Source: Apophysomyces variabilis
Lineage: Eukaryota > Mucoromycota > Mucoromycetes > Mucorales > Mucoraceae
NCBI GenBank assembly: GCA_002749535.1
Contig: MZZL01000131.1
Span: forward strand, 1-64,000
DNA length: 64,000 bases
Direction of reading: 5' to 3'
The first letter of the stretch is position 1, and every line of letters starts with the position of its first letter. Shown one piece after another: positions 54,689-64,000 of the stretch. The notes beneath the pieces were generated by a model. It searched no databases. It saw only the letters and a list, made by a program, of their open reading frames with translations, and was not told the origin of the DNA. The translations under genes and the position numbers were made by a program.

Positions 54689-55153
54689 ATGTTAAAACAC
54701 TCCAAACGAGGACGGTTCTTCAATAACGCTCATTCACCATCTTCAAGCAATCCATTGCAGAAGACACCCTCCAAGCGGGATGCCATTCTCCCACTATTTA
54801 TTCACAACCTTTATAATCATGTCTTGGAAAAGCTCAGAAGAACATCTCTCCATCTGCGTAAACGGAAGCGACAAGATCACATAACGTTGTTCTCTTTCAA
54901 TATACCCTTGACATTGGCGGCTACCATCAACGGGCAGTCATTCGTCCCATTACAGAACTTGAAACCATACCAAGTCAATCTGTTGTTTATCTGCGTCCTG
55001 TTGTCCCTGGCTTTTCTCTTATATGCATGTTATCAAATCGGGAGATTTCTAAGACTCCTCGAAGTGATAGTATTTGGTGTCAACGACTTGACTAGAGCTG
55101 TTTTAAGCTATTCTATATACATCGTTACGGGTTTTCTCCGTTGGTGCACTTGA
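54689..55153 (+). CDS. Small predicted membrane protein, 154 aa
   Basis: A single-exon frame from ATG 54689 (MLKHSKRGRFFNN) to TGA 55151-55153. The N-terminal 60 residues are basic and Ser/Pro-rich (TPSKRDAILPLF, RRTSLHLRKRKRQD). There is one clear hydrophobic segment, LLFICVLLSLAFLLYACYQI, and a second, weaker one, VLSYSIYIVTGFL, near the C terminus. This suggests two membrane passes with a basic cytosolic or nucleoplasmic tail. The family is not recognised; the layout (short, basic N terminus, terminal helices) recalls small ER or nuclear-envelope proteins of the Brr6/Brl1 region size, but no signature is present. The gene lies divergently from the leucyl-tRNA synthetase (280 bp) and 182 bp before the carboxylase gene on the same strand. 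Confidence 0.6.
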   Translation: MLKHSKRGRFFNNAHSPSSSNPLQKTPSKRDAILPLFIHNLYNHVLEKLRRTSLHLRKRKRQDHITLFSFNIPLTLAATINGQSFVPLQNLKPYQVNLLFICVLLSLAFLLYACYQIGRFLRLLEVIVFGVNDLTRAVLSYSIYIVTGFLRWCT

Positions 55154-55335
55154 GCAAACGTATAATAAAGCCATTTCCATTGTGCGATGAGGCCAGCATG
55201 TTGCACACGAATGAACGAGAAGAGGAAAGGGACGTTTGTGCTGAGTAAGAAGAGTTGTCACGATGAACCTTGTTTTCCCTTTCTTTTTTTTCTTTCTCTC
55301 TCTTTGCTTCACGCTTTTTTTCCCCCTTTCTATCT

Positions 55336-57316
55336 ATGACGCGCAAGTTTAAGCTGCTCGTAGCCAACCGTGGTGAAATAGCCATTCGCATTTTGACCGC
55401 CGCAGCCGAACTGGGTCTTGAGCCAGTCGCTGTCTATTCAGACGATAAAGACAGAGACCATTGTGGGCAATACAGATCGATCAAGCTTCGTAGTTCGGCC
55501 TCCTTCTTAGATTCACACCAGGTGATTGAAGCTGCGAAAAGGTGAAGTGAAGTCAACATGACTTTCTTACAGGGTCAGTTAAACTAAACACTTATCTGAT
55601 AGTGTTCAAGCAGACGGCATCCATCCTGGTTACGGCTTCCTGTCTGAATCTGCAGAATTTGCGGAATTATGCAAACAAGCCGACCTTTTGTTTGTTGGAC
55701 CTTCAGCAGAGTGTATAAGGGCAGTGGGTGATAAAGTGTCTGCACGTGACGTGGCTGTAGCTGCCGGCGTGCCTGTCCTTCCTGCAACACAGGATGCAAC
55801 TGAGATTCATGCATTTGCTCGCCAATACGGTTATCCTATCATGGTGAAAGCTCGCGATGGAGGCGGAGGACGAGGCATTCGTATGATCCAAAGCGAAGAC
55901 CAGATTGAAGACGCCTTGAACCGCTGTATGAGTGAATCGCCTTCCAAACAAGTTTTTATTGAGAAGGCCGTTGTGGGGGCAAAACATGTTGAACTACAGA
56001 TTCTGGGAGACACATATGGAAACATAATCCACCTATTTGAACGCGACTGCTCAACCCAACGACGATATCAAAAAGTAGTAGAGGTTGCCCCTTGTCTCTC
56101 GTTACCAAGCGACTTGCGCTCAAGAATCCACTGTGCTGCGATTCGACTTGCAAAGCACATGCATTATGACTCTGTGGGCACCGTGGAATTTCTCGTCACG
56201 GAGAACGGTGAATTTTATTTTTTGGAATTGAACCCTCGCATTCAAGTGGAACATACCATTACAGAACAGATAACTCATGTGGACCTTGCACAAAGTCAGA
56301 TCCTCGTTGCCCTTGGTGAATCGCTTGTCGATCTTAAGCTGACGGATGTACCTCCCTCAGAACTTGTAGCTATCCAAGCACGCATTGTCGCAGAAAACCC
56401 CAGAAATAACCATATGCTTTCCGTGGGAAAGATTACTGTCGCAGATTTTCCATCTGGTCATGGAATTCGAGTGGATACATGGATTCGACAGGGAAGCGTG
56501 ATTCAACCAGTAAGTTTTGCTTAATCTTAACCGAATAAGTTTCCGTACTTAGAGATCATGGTATATATTCAAAACCAGTCTTTTGATTCTTTACTTGCCA
56601 AAATGATCGTCACAGCACGATCCTTTGATCTTGCGTTGGCCAAGCTTAAATTAGCTCTTCAGCGGACTATGATCATTGGTGTAGAGACCAACTTGGATTT
56701 CCTTTTAGCCATTCTGTCAGATCATTCATTTCAAAGTAACCATATGCAACAGATACATATCCAATGGCTAGAAGAGAATACGACTAGACTGCTTCAAAAC
56801 AGTGCCGAATTCGAACAACAGCGTAAAACGAAGCGTCAAACTTCAGAAATCGCTCCAGGTCAAGGAGCACCGAGAGCCTTACAATTTAAACCAGGGGATG
56901 CTTTTAATGTCAGTCTAAATGATCAACAGCATGTATTGCAAATTGACAGCATTTCAACGAATAATTTCCCGGACGAATTCATTGCTCGGTTAAAGACGGA
57001 TGTTGCAACGCTTGAGACAGCCGTTACCCGTCGATCGGGCACGGGTTCAAATCGTATCCGACGGAAGGCCGCCATAGGGATGCTGGGTGAAATCAGCTCG
57101 CCTGTGACAGGCAAGATAGTCGAAATCAATGTTAGGGAAGGAGACATTGTTCAACCCGGACAACAGCTATTTGTCGTCAGTGCAATGAAAATGGAAACGG
57201 TAGTCAGGACATCTATAGCTGGACGTATCAATTATATTGGTGTACAAACGGAAGACTTGGTAGACGCTAAGGATCTGGTCATAGAAATTGTAGAACTAAG
57301 AAGCAATAAACTGTAA
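55336..57316 (+). CDS. Biotin carboxylase-biotin carrier protein (acyl-CoA carboxylase alpha type)
   Basis: Three exons (55336-55541, 55603-56509, 56555-57316) give 624 codons. The biotin carboxylase domain begins FKLLVANRGEIAIRIL, with HPGYGFLSESAEFAELCKQA, the ATP-grasp loop VKARDGGGGRGIRMI, VFIEKAVVGAKHVELQILGD, ERDCSTQRRYQKVVEVAP and LELNPRIQVEHTITEQ. The C terminus is a biotinyl domain with GEISSPVTGKIVEINVREGD and the biotin attachment site SAMKMET (Lys near residue 583). No carboxyltransferase domain is present, so it needs a partner, as in methylcrotonyl- or propionyl-CoA carboxylase alpha subunits. It differs from pyruvate and acetyl-CoA carboxylase. The N terminus starts at the enzyme fold without an obvious mitochondrial targeting peptide, which is unusual for those enzymes. 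The last intron acceptor (TTAGAG) is the least certain junction. Substrate not determinable. Confidence 0.88.
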
Positions 57317-57742
57317 TTGCAAAAGACACTACAGCAACAAAATAGCACATATTTTCTTAACTCTCTACCCCAGACTTTTTTGTTTATCAAACGTGCGCAT
57401 TCTAGGCTAACCCCTTATCAGGCACTGGTAGTATTGGCTAAACCCTAATCAACACCGAACAAGTGCGTAAATAGCCTAGCGATTGATCCATGTCTTTCAC
57501 AAAAGCGTTTTATATTACGTTTGCATAGCACTTGTTCTATTTATTCTTAACTGGCGAGGTAAACTGCATCTATCTTCTGTTTCAGCGGTGACCAGACCCT
57601 TCATGGCTGGGCGCATGATACGAGCTTTCATCATTTCGAGACTAGAGACGTTTTTGATTGGCACATATTGATTGCTTTTCTGATTGGCCCATGTAACGTT
57701 GGGACGCTTTACTCTTTTTCTTTGCCCTTTCCTAAAGACCCA
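57317..57742. other. Intergenic region before IST3
   Basis: 426 bases without coding signal. It contains TAAACCCTAATC near 57450, but nothing that I can assign. Confidence 0.35.
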
Positions 57743-58412
57743 ATGAAGTAAGATCGGGCCCACGATCCTTGAAGACATCTACTAATAACTGTAAAAGCGT
57801 TGTTAAGGAAATTCAACGAATAAACCGACGTGAGATTGCAAGCGGCGATTGGAGCGATACAGGGTCATGGCATGCTCAGTACAAAGACACGGCATGGATC
57901 TTTGCCGGCAATTTACCATATGATCTCAGCGAAGGCGATATTGTTTGCATATTTTCACAGTAACGTATCCTATACTCTAAATTACCTGCGTAAGACCATG
58001 GATCGTATCACCGACAAATTTTCCTTGTAGATATGGCGAGATTATTCATATCGAGTTGATCCGGGACAAGCAGACAGGAAAATCACGAGGATTTGCTTTC
58101 CTTCAGTATGAAGATCAACGAAGTACTATCTTAGCTGTTGATAATTTAAATGGAAGTCAGGTAAAAGCGAAATAAGAAGCGATAAAAACAAGTTCATCCA
58201 GGTATTGATTCTTCTTTTTATCTTTTCGACAGGTGCTTTCGCGAACCTTGCGCGTGGACCATTCCTACGGTCCAAAACCACCTAAGCGCAAACGAGGTGA
58301 AAATGGAGAGGAAATAGAAGAAGAAGAAGAAGAAGACTATCCAAAAATGAATGTGGCACCTCCTGTCCTTACCAAAGAATACCGCAAATCAACCAGAAAA
58401 GACAAATATTAA
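57743..58412 (+). CDS. IST3: RES-complex splicing factor Ist3/Snu17 (RBMX2 orthologue)
   Basis: Four exons (57743-57747, 57798-57959, 58031-58160, 58233-58412) give 158 codons. The first coding exon is only ATGAA; joined to exon 2 it gives [15 protein letters not shown], the expected N terminus. The RRM follows: [20 protein letters not shown] (RNP2), [40 protein letters not shown] (RNP1) and [20 protein letters not shown]. The C-terminal tail is charged ([17 protein letters not shown]). Ist3 works with Bud13 and Pml1 in the retention-and-splicing complex, which binds the U2 snRNP-associated region of the activated spliceosome. Intron 1 has a strong GTAAG donor and a CTACTAATAAC branch region. 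Confidence 0.95.
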
Positions 58413-58897
58413 CGATCATAACACCACTTTGCTATGAATTCGAGATGTGTTTTACGCGAGGGGTATTTGTTTCAGCTAGTTCTTGGCGAGGCCAGAAAGA
58501 ACGAGCCGATGAGTGTGTTAAACTTTTCTTTACTTTCGCAAAGGTCCAATGAGCCGAGCATGTAACAGGATTCTCGGTATATTTGTTCATTGCGCTATCT
58601 CAGTGGATGTGGAGGGGTGGGTTGGATTAGGTTTGGTTGGGAGAGCAAGGTCATGCTTAAAACAGCAAGGCTACTAAGCAATGATATCGCGGTCTATTAA
58701 AAACGGGGGCATCAAGGCATCTATTTATTAGCCTCCCTCATTTTCACTTAGTGTTACTGAATGTAAGACTATATAGTAACCATTAAAGACTTTTATGATT
58801 AGTTAGCTATCGTAATAAGAAGAAAAGCAAACAGTTTATTTACACAAACAGGAAGATCTTTTGAATAGGGTACTATTTTTCTCTTTTCTTTGGCTTT
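58413..58897. other. Convergent 3' region between IST3 and NMA111
   Basis: 485 bases between convergent genes. No coding signal. It presumably holds both 3' UTRs. Confidence 0.4.
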
Positions 58898-61800
58898 CTA
58901 AGCGTCTTGACATACCCATCCACAGACTGCTTTTTCATCCTGGATCAATTGCCAGGTATCCCAATAATGCAAATCCAACTTGACAGCCACCACACGAACT
59001 GTTTCGTTACGACTTACGGTTTTAATTCGAATATAACCTTCATCGTTCGTATCATCATCCTCTTCATCGTCTGCTCGGAGAGCATCTTCATCCGTAAAAT
59101 TCTGCTGAGCCCGTTCCTCTGCCGTGCGCTGGGTGGGCGGCACATAGCTCGACCGACGGCGGCGACATTGTTCGGCTTCATAGGCGTGTACTACCTCAAG
59201 GAAACAATCCAAATCACTTACTGGCTTGCCTTGCACCTCGGTAATCCAAACGCCAGGCCGGAGAACGTTTGAAGCGGGGGAGCCGTAAAGAGTGCAAGAG
59301 ACGTACACACCTGTGGGTACATTCTTGACCTGCTCCAATACGGCCTTGTAAGGTCGCTGAAGTAAAGCCCCTTGCCAATGAACCACACGTGTAGTCTCAT
59401 TAACGCTGTATTCACTTAGCGGGACATTCACCGTGAGCTCTTTACCGTTTCTCAATATCACCTAATAAAACGATAAAGAAAAGGGAAGAACAAAAAATAG
59501 CATTTTTTTTTGTCAACATGGTTTGCTTCTCATTTTTTGCATTCCTTTTTTTTTTTTACCATTTCGACATGGGTTTGTTCGTGCACATGCATCAAATCCG
59601 CCATGCGGGTGACCAACTTGCCGTTGACTGTGAGGACAACATCACCCACGCTCAAGACCTTGGCACTTGGACTACGTTCATCCAAGACATTCAGGACATA
59701 GAGCAAGGTGTGGCGAGTGCTTCCACTGTTCTCTATTCGACTGACCCATTCATTGTCAAGACCCAAGGTTCTCGCGGCCGCAATACGCATGGTCCAAAGC
59801 TCGACGTCCAGGCCACGGAACATGACCTTTTCGCCTTTGACAAACTTATCCACGGTAGGACCAACGAGGGAGGACGGCAGACCGGACATGAACGAAATAT
59901 CTTTGCCTTTTTCATTTTGCGAGGAGTAACTCACCCAGAAGGCATGGACTTTCCCCTCACTGTCGGTGAGAAGACCACCTTGAGAATTCAGGGAATCATC
60001 AATCTTGATGCCCTCAATATTCATTGCACGCCAGCGAGGCGGAGAACATTCACGCGTGCCAATGTTTGATACCGCACTGACAGTCGTCTTCTTGGTCACT
60101 ACAGAATGATCGCTTCCAACGCCGGTAAAGTGGACCTCGTCCCCTTGGTTCAATTCCACATCACTGAACTCGACAGGCCGTGTCAGCGTATCACCGATCA
60201 AAGCAGGATCATAGGTGATAAGGGCATAGTTGTAAAATGGGTGAAGGAACAAAAGTTTGCCCGGAATGATAATACTGTTGGCGAAAGTGATAAAGATATC
60301 ACCCAAGGCGATCGGCACTGTGTCACGGTCACACATGATCAGTGGCGGATGGGTAGATACGATAAACCCAGTGCCATAGAATTGAGTTGCCTTCATGCCA
60401 TCCACCAGATAAGGTAGGTAAAAGTCAATGGCAACGAACGAAGGCATCAATTTCTCAGCCAAAGCCATGGAGGAATCCAGTCGTGGAAAGGTTGCTGTGG
60501 CAGGTGGTCCCATACCCTTGGGTGGAGGAGGTGGTGGCATTTCCGTGAAATCCCATAAACCGGTCAGATCTATACAATCGCTTTATTATATACACAAGAA
60601 CTATGGGGGCTTGCGAAATGCTCTATTTTGACCTCTTCCCTTACTCTTGCTGATCTTTTTTTTTTCGCTTACCATTTCGTACCGCTAGACGAAATTTGTG
60701 CCAATGTCGATCCACGTGCATGATCATCACCTTGTCCTTGTAAGCCTTGTGTAACGCATAAAATCTACGTCAGTCGAGAACGAAACGTAAATTGTTAGAT
60801 GCAATCCACAAAATAAGAGACACAGTAAAATTAAAATGGTATCTTTTCTTTTACCGGATAGGAACACGTGCACCGTCTGGCAAGGTCTGTATGGCTCTGA
60901 TGAAAGCATCCAAGTCTGGTGTTGGCATGTTGTTTACACTGACAATGATGCTCTTACGCCAAGCACTGGCGCTGGCTAACATATGACCTGAAGTGGCAAC
61001 ATACACACCTTGCACCGGCTGAGAATAAGATTTAGCCAGTTGATAAGACAGATTGTGGACAATGCCGCCTCCAATCTCGACGAAACGGCTTGGTGTGATC
61101 AGGTGAAGACACTGGACACGGACCTTGACGTCTTGGACCTTTTTTCCGCGACTGATCGTGAGCGTCACTTCTTGATCGACCGCATCGTCCAGAATAGAAA
61201 ACAAGGCAATGAAATGCGGCACCATCTGACCGTTACACCCGATGACGATATCACCTGGTACAAGAATTCCATCGGCTGGGCCTTTAGGAAGTAACGATCG
61301 CACGACAAGCATGCCGGTTTCCTCTGGGAACTTGTGACGGACCTTCTCTTCCACATGGGCCTTGAGACCCAGACGGCGGACCTCATTGTAAGGAAGATAT
61401 TCGAATTCGGTCTGAAGCGTGCCGCGCGGCACTTCCAATCCTTGTTGAACATAAGTCAAGGCACGCTTGACCCGATCCAATGGTAAATAGTAGCTGGATG
61501 AGGCACGACTTGCCCCGCCTGCATTGAGCGCGACGGCGTGGCCATCAATGTCCAAAACCGGACTTCCTGAGGACCCTCCACTGGTCCCTGAGGCTGCTTG
61601 GAGATAGAATGTGTTGAAATCATTATATTCACCGATACCATATTCTGGTGCCCTATATACCTCCACATGAACCACAGTTCGTTTTCTACTTTTTGTTTGA
61701 GCCTCTTATGTTACCATTTACCTGCGGTCAAGTCTAGCAAGGGTACCCGCCAAAATGCTCAATTTCTCGCCTGCATCGTTTCTACACGACATACATATAT

Positions 61801-62696
61801 ATGATCAGCGAACTTTAATCCTCTCTTTTTTTTTTTGGGTATTCTCCTATCGGTTATAGATAGAAAGAATTCCCTTATTTACCCAACCACCCGGATATCC
61901 AAGCCCACCTTAGCCCGTTCGGGACTAAGTTCAATGGCTTCCAACTCCATAAACTTAACCTTCATAGGATCAAACTGAAACCAGAGAAAAGAAAAGGATG
62001 GTATGGATTATTTACATATTTCCTTTTTGCCTTTATCCGCCATGCTTCGATTTTACCTGCATGAATCCAAAATCATGGATGGGGTCTCTGTATACTGGTT
62101 TAAGGTCCACCTCTTCATAATTGGTTAGGACTGCTTGTGCGACGATCGGCGCGGGAGAAACAACATGACGATTTGTCAAAATGATGCCCCGGACAGCATC
62201 CACAATGAATCCTGTGGCCGTATAACCGCCTTATCTCTCCTTTTTAGTTTATTTTTTCTTTCTTCTCTTTGGTGCTGTGCTTTTGAGAGCAAGACAAGCA
62301 CTTTTGTTTTCCTTTTTTACCTGATGTTTCTGTGTCGAAACTACGTACGTGACTTGCCTTGATGGAGACGATAGCCCTGATAGCCTTCTCTAAGGTGGGT
62401 TCCCACGATCTAGCCTTGTAAGGTACTCCAGAGTACATCATCGGTGTTTCATTGACGTAATCCATGGGTGGTCGAGGAGGGGTCATGGTCCAGGAAAAAG
62501 AACCTAAGGCCAACGACTTTGATCGACCCCGTAAGGCTCGGCTATCGGGAGGGGCTTGTTCATACTGCGTTGTTGCCATGGACATACTTCCTCTGTCTGC
62601 TTTCAAATCAGATTGAACATCGGAAGGTGCAGGTGAATCCATGGTGGATCGTGAAGGGGGAGCTGACACCACCAATGGGTGTTGGGATTCATCCAT
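58898..62696 (-). CDS. NMA111: HtrA-family serine protease Nma111 (tandem protease/PDZ repeats)
   Basis: A multi-exon minus-strand gene from ATG 62696 to the stop at 58898. After a Ser/Pro-rich N terminus comes the first trypsin-like domain. It has [20 protein letters not shown], the catalytic His in [10 protein letters not shown], the Asp in [10 protein letters not shown] and the Ser in [20 protein letters not shown]-type segments follow ([40 protein letters not shown]). A second protease-like repeat ([36 protein letters not shown]) has no catalytic triad: [12 protein letters not shown] replaces GSSGSPV. Further PDZ segments ([38 protein letters not shown]) and an acidic tail follow. This double architecture is specific to fungal Nma111/Ynm3, a nuclear pro-apoptotic HtrA protease. 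A 56-bp minisatellite lies about 290 bp upstream of the start. Confidence 0.96.
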
Positions 62697-64000
62697 AACG
62701 AGTTTGTATCAAAACGTAGAAAAAATGAAAAAGTTCGAGAAGGGAGAAAAAGAAGTAAAAGAGAGAAAGAGTCAAGTTTATTTAGACAAGGGACTCGGGT
62801 TGCGTACTTTTATGTCGCCAAATTCATGCGTCGGTACGTCAGCTCAAGTAAGACATCAGCCATTGTTTCATATTGATAGAAGCTATTTTCTTTTTGGTTT
62901 TCGTTAGGTTATCTCTTTTCTATACAGGTATATAAGAAGAATGGATACCACGCATTATATTGGAAAAAGAAAAGCAAAAAGATTGAAAGACGTAAAAGAA
63001 AAGGTAAAGAGATGTACAAAACTGAAAAAAAAAAAAAGAATGAAAAACGTAAAAAAAAAGGTAAAGAGATGTACAAAACTAAAAAAAAAAAAAGAATGAA
63101 AAACGTAAAAAAAAAGGTAAAGAGATGTACAAAACTAAAAAAAAAAAAAGAATGAAAAACGTAAAAAAAAAGGTAAAGAGATGTACAAAACTAAAAAAAA
63201 AAAAAGAATGAAAAACGTAAAAAAAAAGGTAAAGAGATGTACAAAACTAAAAAAAAAAAAAGAATGAAAAACGTAAAAAAAAAGGTAAAGAGATGTACAA
63301 AACTAAAAAAAAAAAAAGAATGAAAAACGTAAAAAAAAAGGTAAAGAGATGTACAAAACTAAAAAAAAAAAAAGAATGAAAAACGTAAAAAAAAAGGTAA
63401 AGAGATGTACAAAACTAAAAAAAAAAAAAGAATGAAAAACGTAAAAAAAAAGGTAAAGAGATGTACAAAACTAAAAAAAAAAAAAGAATGAAAAACGTAA
63501 AAAAAAAGGTAAAGAGATGTACAAAACTAAAAAAAAAAAAAGAATGAAAAACGTAAAAAAAAAGGTAAAGAGATGTACAAAACTAAAAAAAAAAAAAGAA
63601 TGAAAAACGTAAAAAAAAAGGTAAAGAGATGTACAAAACTAAAAAAAAAAAAAGAATGAAAAACGTAAAAAAAAAGGTAAAGAGATGTACAAAACTAAAA
63701 AAAAAAAAAGAATGAAAAACGTAAAAAAAAAGGTAAAGAGATGTACAAAACTAAAAAAAAAAAAAGAATGAAAAACGTAAAAAAAAAGGTAAAGAGATGT
63801 ACAAAACTAAAAAAAAAAAAAGAATGAAAAACGTAAAAAAAAAGGTAAAGAGATGTACAAAACTGAAAAAAAAAAAAAGAAATAAGGAAAGGTTTTCTAC
63901 GATAAGGGGAGTGAATCATTTTTGTGATTGATGTGTATATTTTTGTTTTCAAAGTGTGGGTGTAGAACAGAAAAGGATGTTACGAAGTCGGGTTATCGTG
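62697..64000. promoter_or_regulatory. Upstream region of NMA111, including the minisatellite
   Basis: The 1.3 kb from the NMA111 start to the window end holds no supported gene. It contains A/G-rich DNA (62720-62790) and the 56-bp array; apparent Phe-rich frames on the minus strand are translations of the array. Confidence 0.45.
62970..63885. repeat. Minisatellite, about 16 copies of a 56-bp A-rich unit
   Basis: The block GTACAAAACT recurs at 63014, 63071, 63127 and then every 56 bases to 63855: sixteen occurrences, with the first spacing 57. Each unit has an A-run, GAATGAAAAACGT, a second A-run and GGTAAAGAGAT before it. Inner copies are essentially identical. The first and last copies have ACTGAAA where inner copies have ACTAAA. 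A diverged ancestor-like copy, GATTGAAAGACGTAAAAG, sits at 62980-63000. The period is not a multiple of three, so the array is non-coding. Confidence 0.93.

Noticed and set aside
62970..63885. CRISPR-like regularly spaced array
   Set aside because: Units are directly adjacent and identical with no variable spacers, the genome is eukaryotic, and no cas-like genes occur.
63695..63952. Phe-rich minus-strand coding frame
   Set aside because: It is a translation of the 56-bp A-rich array, whose period is not a multiple of three.

Overview
The window reads as nuclear DNA of a filamentous fungus, most likely an early-diverging one (Mucoromycota/Mucorales-like). Genes are split by short GT-AG introns (about 40-130 nt, many with GTAAGT donors and TACTAAC/CTAAC-like branch sites), intergenic DNA is AT-rich, and decayed DNA transposons are scattered through it. 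The gene set (MedA-type regulator, SEC31, type II glutamine synthetase, Air-like zinc-knuckle protein, NMA111-type HtrA protease) is fungal. A methionine synthase reductase-like diflavin enzyme points away from Dikarya. The taxonomic call is inference.

Layout. 1-9 kb: 3' part of an aldo-keto reductase, a transposase remnant, a REF/ALY-like RRM gene, then about 4 kb of decayed DNA. 9-17 kb: a matrixin-like zinc peptidase interrupted by one in-frame TGA, more relics, and histone H4, whose start codon is split by an intron. 17.6-29.6 kb: MedA/DUF7082-type regulator (-), methionine synthase reductase (+), NAA15 (-), alcohol acetyltransferase-like protein (+). 31.9-33.8 kb: a GCN4/Cys-3-like bZIP factor and an unrecognised 228-aa protein (both -). 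34.6-35.5 kb: a decayed coding relic. 36-44.7 kb: SEC31 (+), glutamine synthetase (+) with a cluster of GATAAG sites in its promoter, and a five-knuckle Air1/2-like protein (-). 45.3-50.8 kb: a 5.5-kb near-perfect palindrome with 2.14-kb arms and a 1.23-kb unique centre. Each arm carries an intact 184-codon gene of unknown function and a broken FAR1/MULE transposase fragment. 50.9-62.7 kb: mitochondrial leucyl-tRNA synthetase (-), a small membrane protein (+), a stand-alone biotin carboxylase/biotin carrier protein (+), the splicing factor IST3/SNU17 (+) and NMA111 (-). 63.0-63.9 kb: a 16-copy, 56-bp A-rich minisatellite upstream of NMA111.

Most genes are unrelated housekeeping functions: translation, co-translational acetylation, secretion, splicing, RNA surveillance, chromatin and nitrogen assimilation. 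The accessory material worth a second look is the palindrome, the TGA-interrupted metallopeptidase with GC-richer codons, the probable B12-linked reductase, and the minisatellite. Exon junctions were derived by eye from reading frame, splice signals and family conservation. Where coding lengths are given, the spliced exons sum to whole codons.
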